DNA of 6,491 bases from Phycisphaera sp. (lineage in GTDB: Bacteria > Planctomycetota > Phycisphaerae > Phycisphaerales > Phycisphaeraceae): the NCBI GenBank assembly GCA_029287335.1, contig JARFRI010000318.1, positions 1-6,491 of the forward strand, given 5' to 3'. Positions 6,050-6,491 of the stretch are shown here, one piece after another. Positions within the stretch are counted from its first letter, which is position 1. Every line of letters begins with the position of its first letter. The notes below the pieces were generated by a model. It had not been told where the DNA came from, ran no database searches, and was given only the letters and a program-made list of their open reading frames with translations. Made by a program: the position numbers and the translations under genes.

Positions 6050-6060
6050 CAGGGGCGAGA

Positions 6061-6491
6061 TTACCAGCCGTCTTCGCGCATCCGCGAGACGATGTCGCTG
6101 GCCAGGCGTGAAACCGCCAGGCGGACGCCGTCGTCGCCAAACTCGCCGACGGTGCGGTTGGGTACAAATTGGCCGCTGCTGCTGAGGCCGCGGAAGCTTC
6201 GGATCACCTTGCCGGTGCGTTGGTCCCGCCACTGAAAATCCACCGTGACCGTGACCTCGATCTCTTGGGGCAGGCCCACGGTCGCGTCGCGGCTAAGCAG
6301 CGTGCGATCCACGTTGACCACCGTGCCGGTGAGCTGGGTGTCGGACAGGCCCGTGCCACTGACAGCTTTGTAGGGCGTGCGCTGCTCCAGCTCCTTGATG
6401 AGGGCCTCGCGGAGCGTGAACTCCACATTGCGGTCATTGGATCGGTTCTCGAAGTTGGGCACCGTCACCGTCGTGTACTGCGTCGGGTACA
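6061..6491 (-). CDS. LptE-like LPS-assembly lipoprotein, 5' truncated
   Basis: The frame is open to the window edge and gives 142 complete codons before the TAA at 6061-6063. The visible part begins YPTQYTTVTVPNFENRS, then NVEFTLREALIKELEQRTPYKAV, then a DTQLTGTVVNVDRTLLS strand, an EVTVTVDFQWRDQRTGKVI strand pair, and a C-terminal helix with AVSRLASDIVSRM. This order (a strand with VPxFxNxS, a helix ending in the RTPY region, L.G.V strands, paired strands, a closing helix) fits the LptE family. LptE is an outer-membrane lipoprotein that plugs LptD and helps insert lipopolysaccharide. The signal peptide and lipobox Cys lie beyond the window. A GTG at 6468 could be mistaken for a start, but the homologous YPTQYTTV part lies upstream of it. 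The family call is from motif memory; a related lipoprotein of similar fold is possible. It is followed by ftsH on the same strand after 156 bases. Confidence 0.68.
   Translation of the reverse strand, partial: YPTQYTTVTVPNFENRSNDRNVEFTLREALIKELEQRTPYKAVSGTGLSDTQLTGTVVNVDRTLLSRDATVGLPQEIEVTVTVDFQWRDQRTGKVIRSFRGLSSSGQFVPNRTVGEFGDDGVRLAVSRLASDIVSRMREDGW

Noticed and set aside
6466..6468. GTG as start codon of the LptE-like gene
   Set aside because: The frame stays open to the window edge and upstream codons still encode family-like sequence; a lipoprotein also needs a signal peptide, so the true start is outside.

Overview
The window looks like an ordinary chromosomal stretch of a GC-rich Gram-negative bacterium, most likely a planctomycete and perhaps of the Phycisphaerae. 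This is inferred from protein character, not from a search. The clues are a secreted ThuA-type protein of the style common in planctomycetes, a membrane protein with an N-terminal CxxCGYNLRG...CPEC zinc ribbon (a signature often met in that phylum), and a divergent FtsH next to an LptE-like outer-membrane biogenesis protein. I see no mobile element, CRISPR array, rRNA or phage gene, and nothing that clearly forms a new multi-gene system.

Layout. At 1-129 (+) is the C-terminal end of an SGNH/GDSL-type hydrolase. It converges, across a short hairpin, on a ThuA-like probable lipoprotein (176-1222, -). Upstream of thuA on the same strand lies a tRNA-Lys(TTT) gene (1308-1380, -). Its -10 box shares an AT-rich patch with a possible promoter for the divergent gene 1425-2507 (+), a NeuB-family sialic-acid-type synthase with a C-terminal SAF domain. 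A 118-base gap with phased T-tracts and an inverted repeat leads to a 62-residue single-pass membrane protein (2629-2817, +). That gene converges on a minus-strand block read from right to left: an LptE-like protein (6491-6061, cut by the window edge), the ATP-dependent membrane protease FtsH (5904-3850), and a zinc-ribbon protein with about six membrane spans (3798-2845).

How they may work together. The minus-strand block is envelope-oriented. LptE belongs to the lipopolysaccharide export machinery, FtsH does membrane-protein quality control and in some bacteria tunes LPS synthesis, and the zinc-ribbon protein is an uncharacterised membrane protein 51 bases behind ftsH. NeuB, the ThuA protein and the SGNH hydrolase all point to carbohydrate or surface-glycan chemistry, but they do not form one operon. 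The most interesting non-coding signals are a hairpin that contains the ribosome-binding region of the zinc-ribbon gene, a hairpin with the ftsH stop codon in its loop, the shared tRNA/neuB promoter patch, and the inverted repeat before the small membrane protein.
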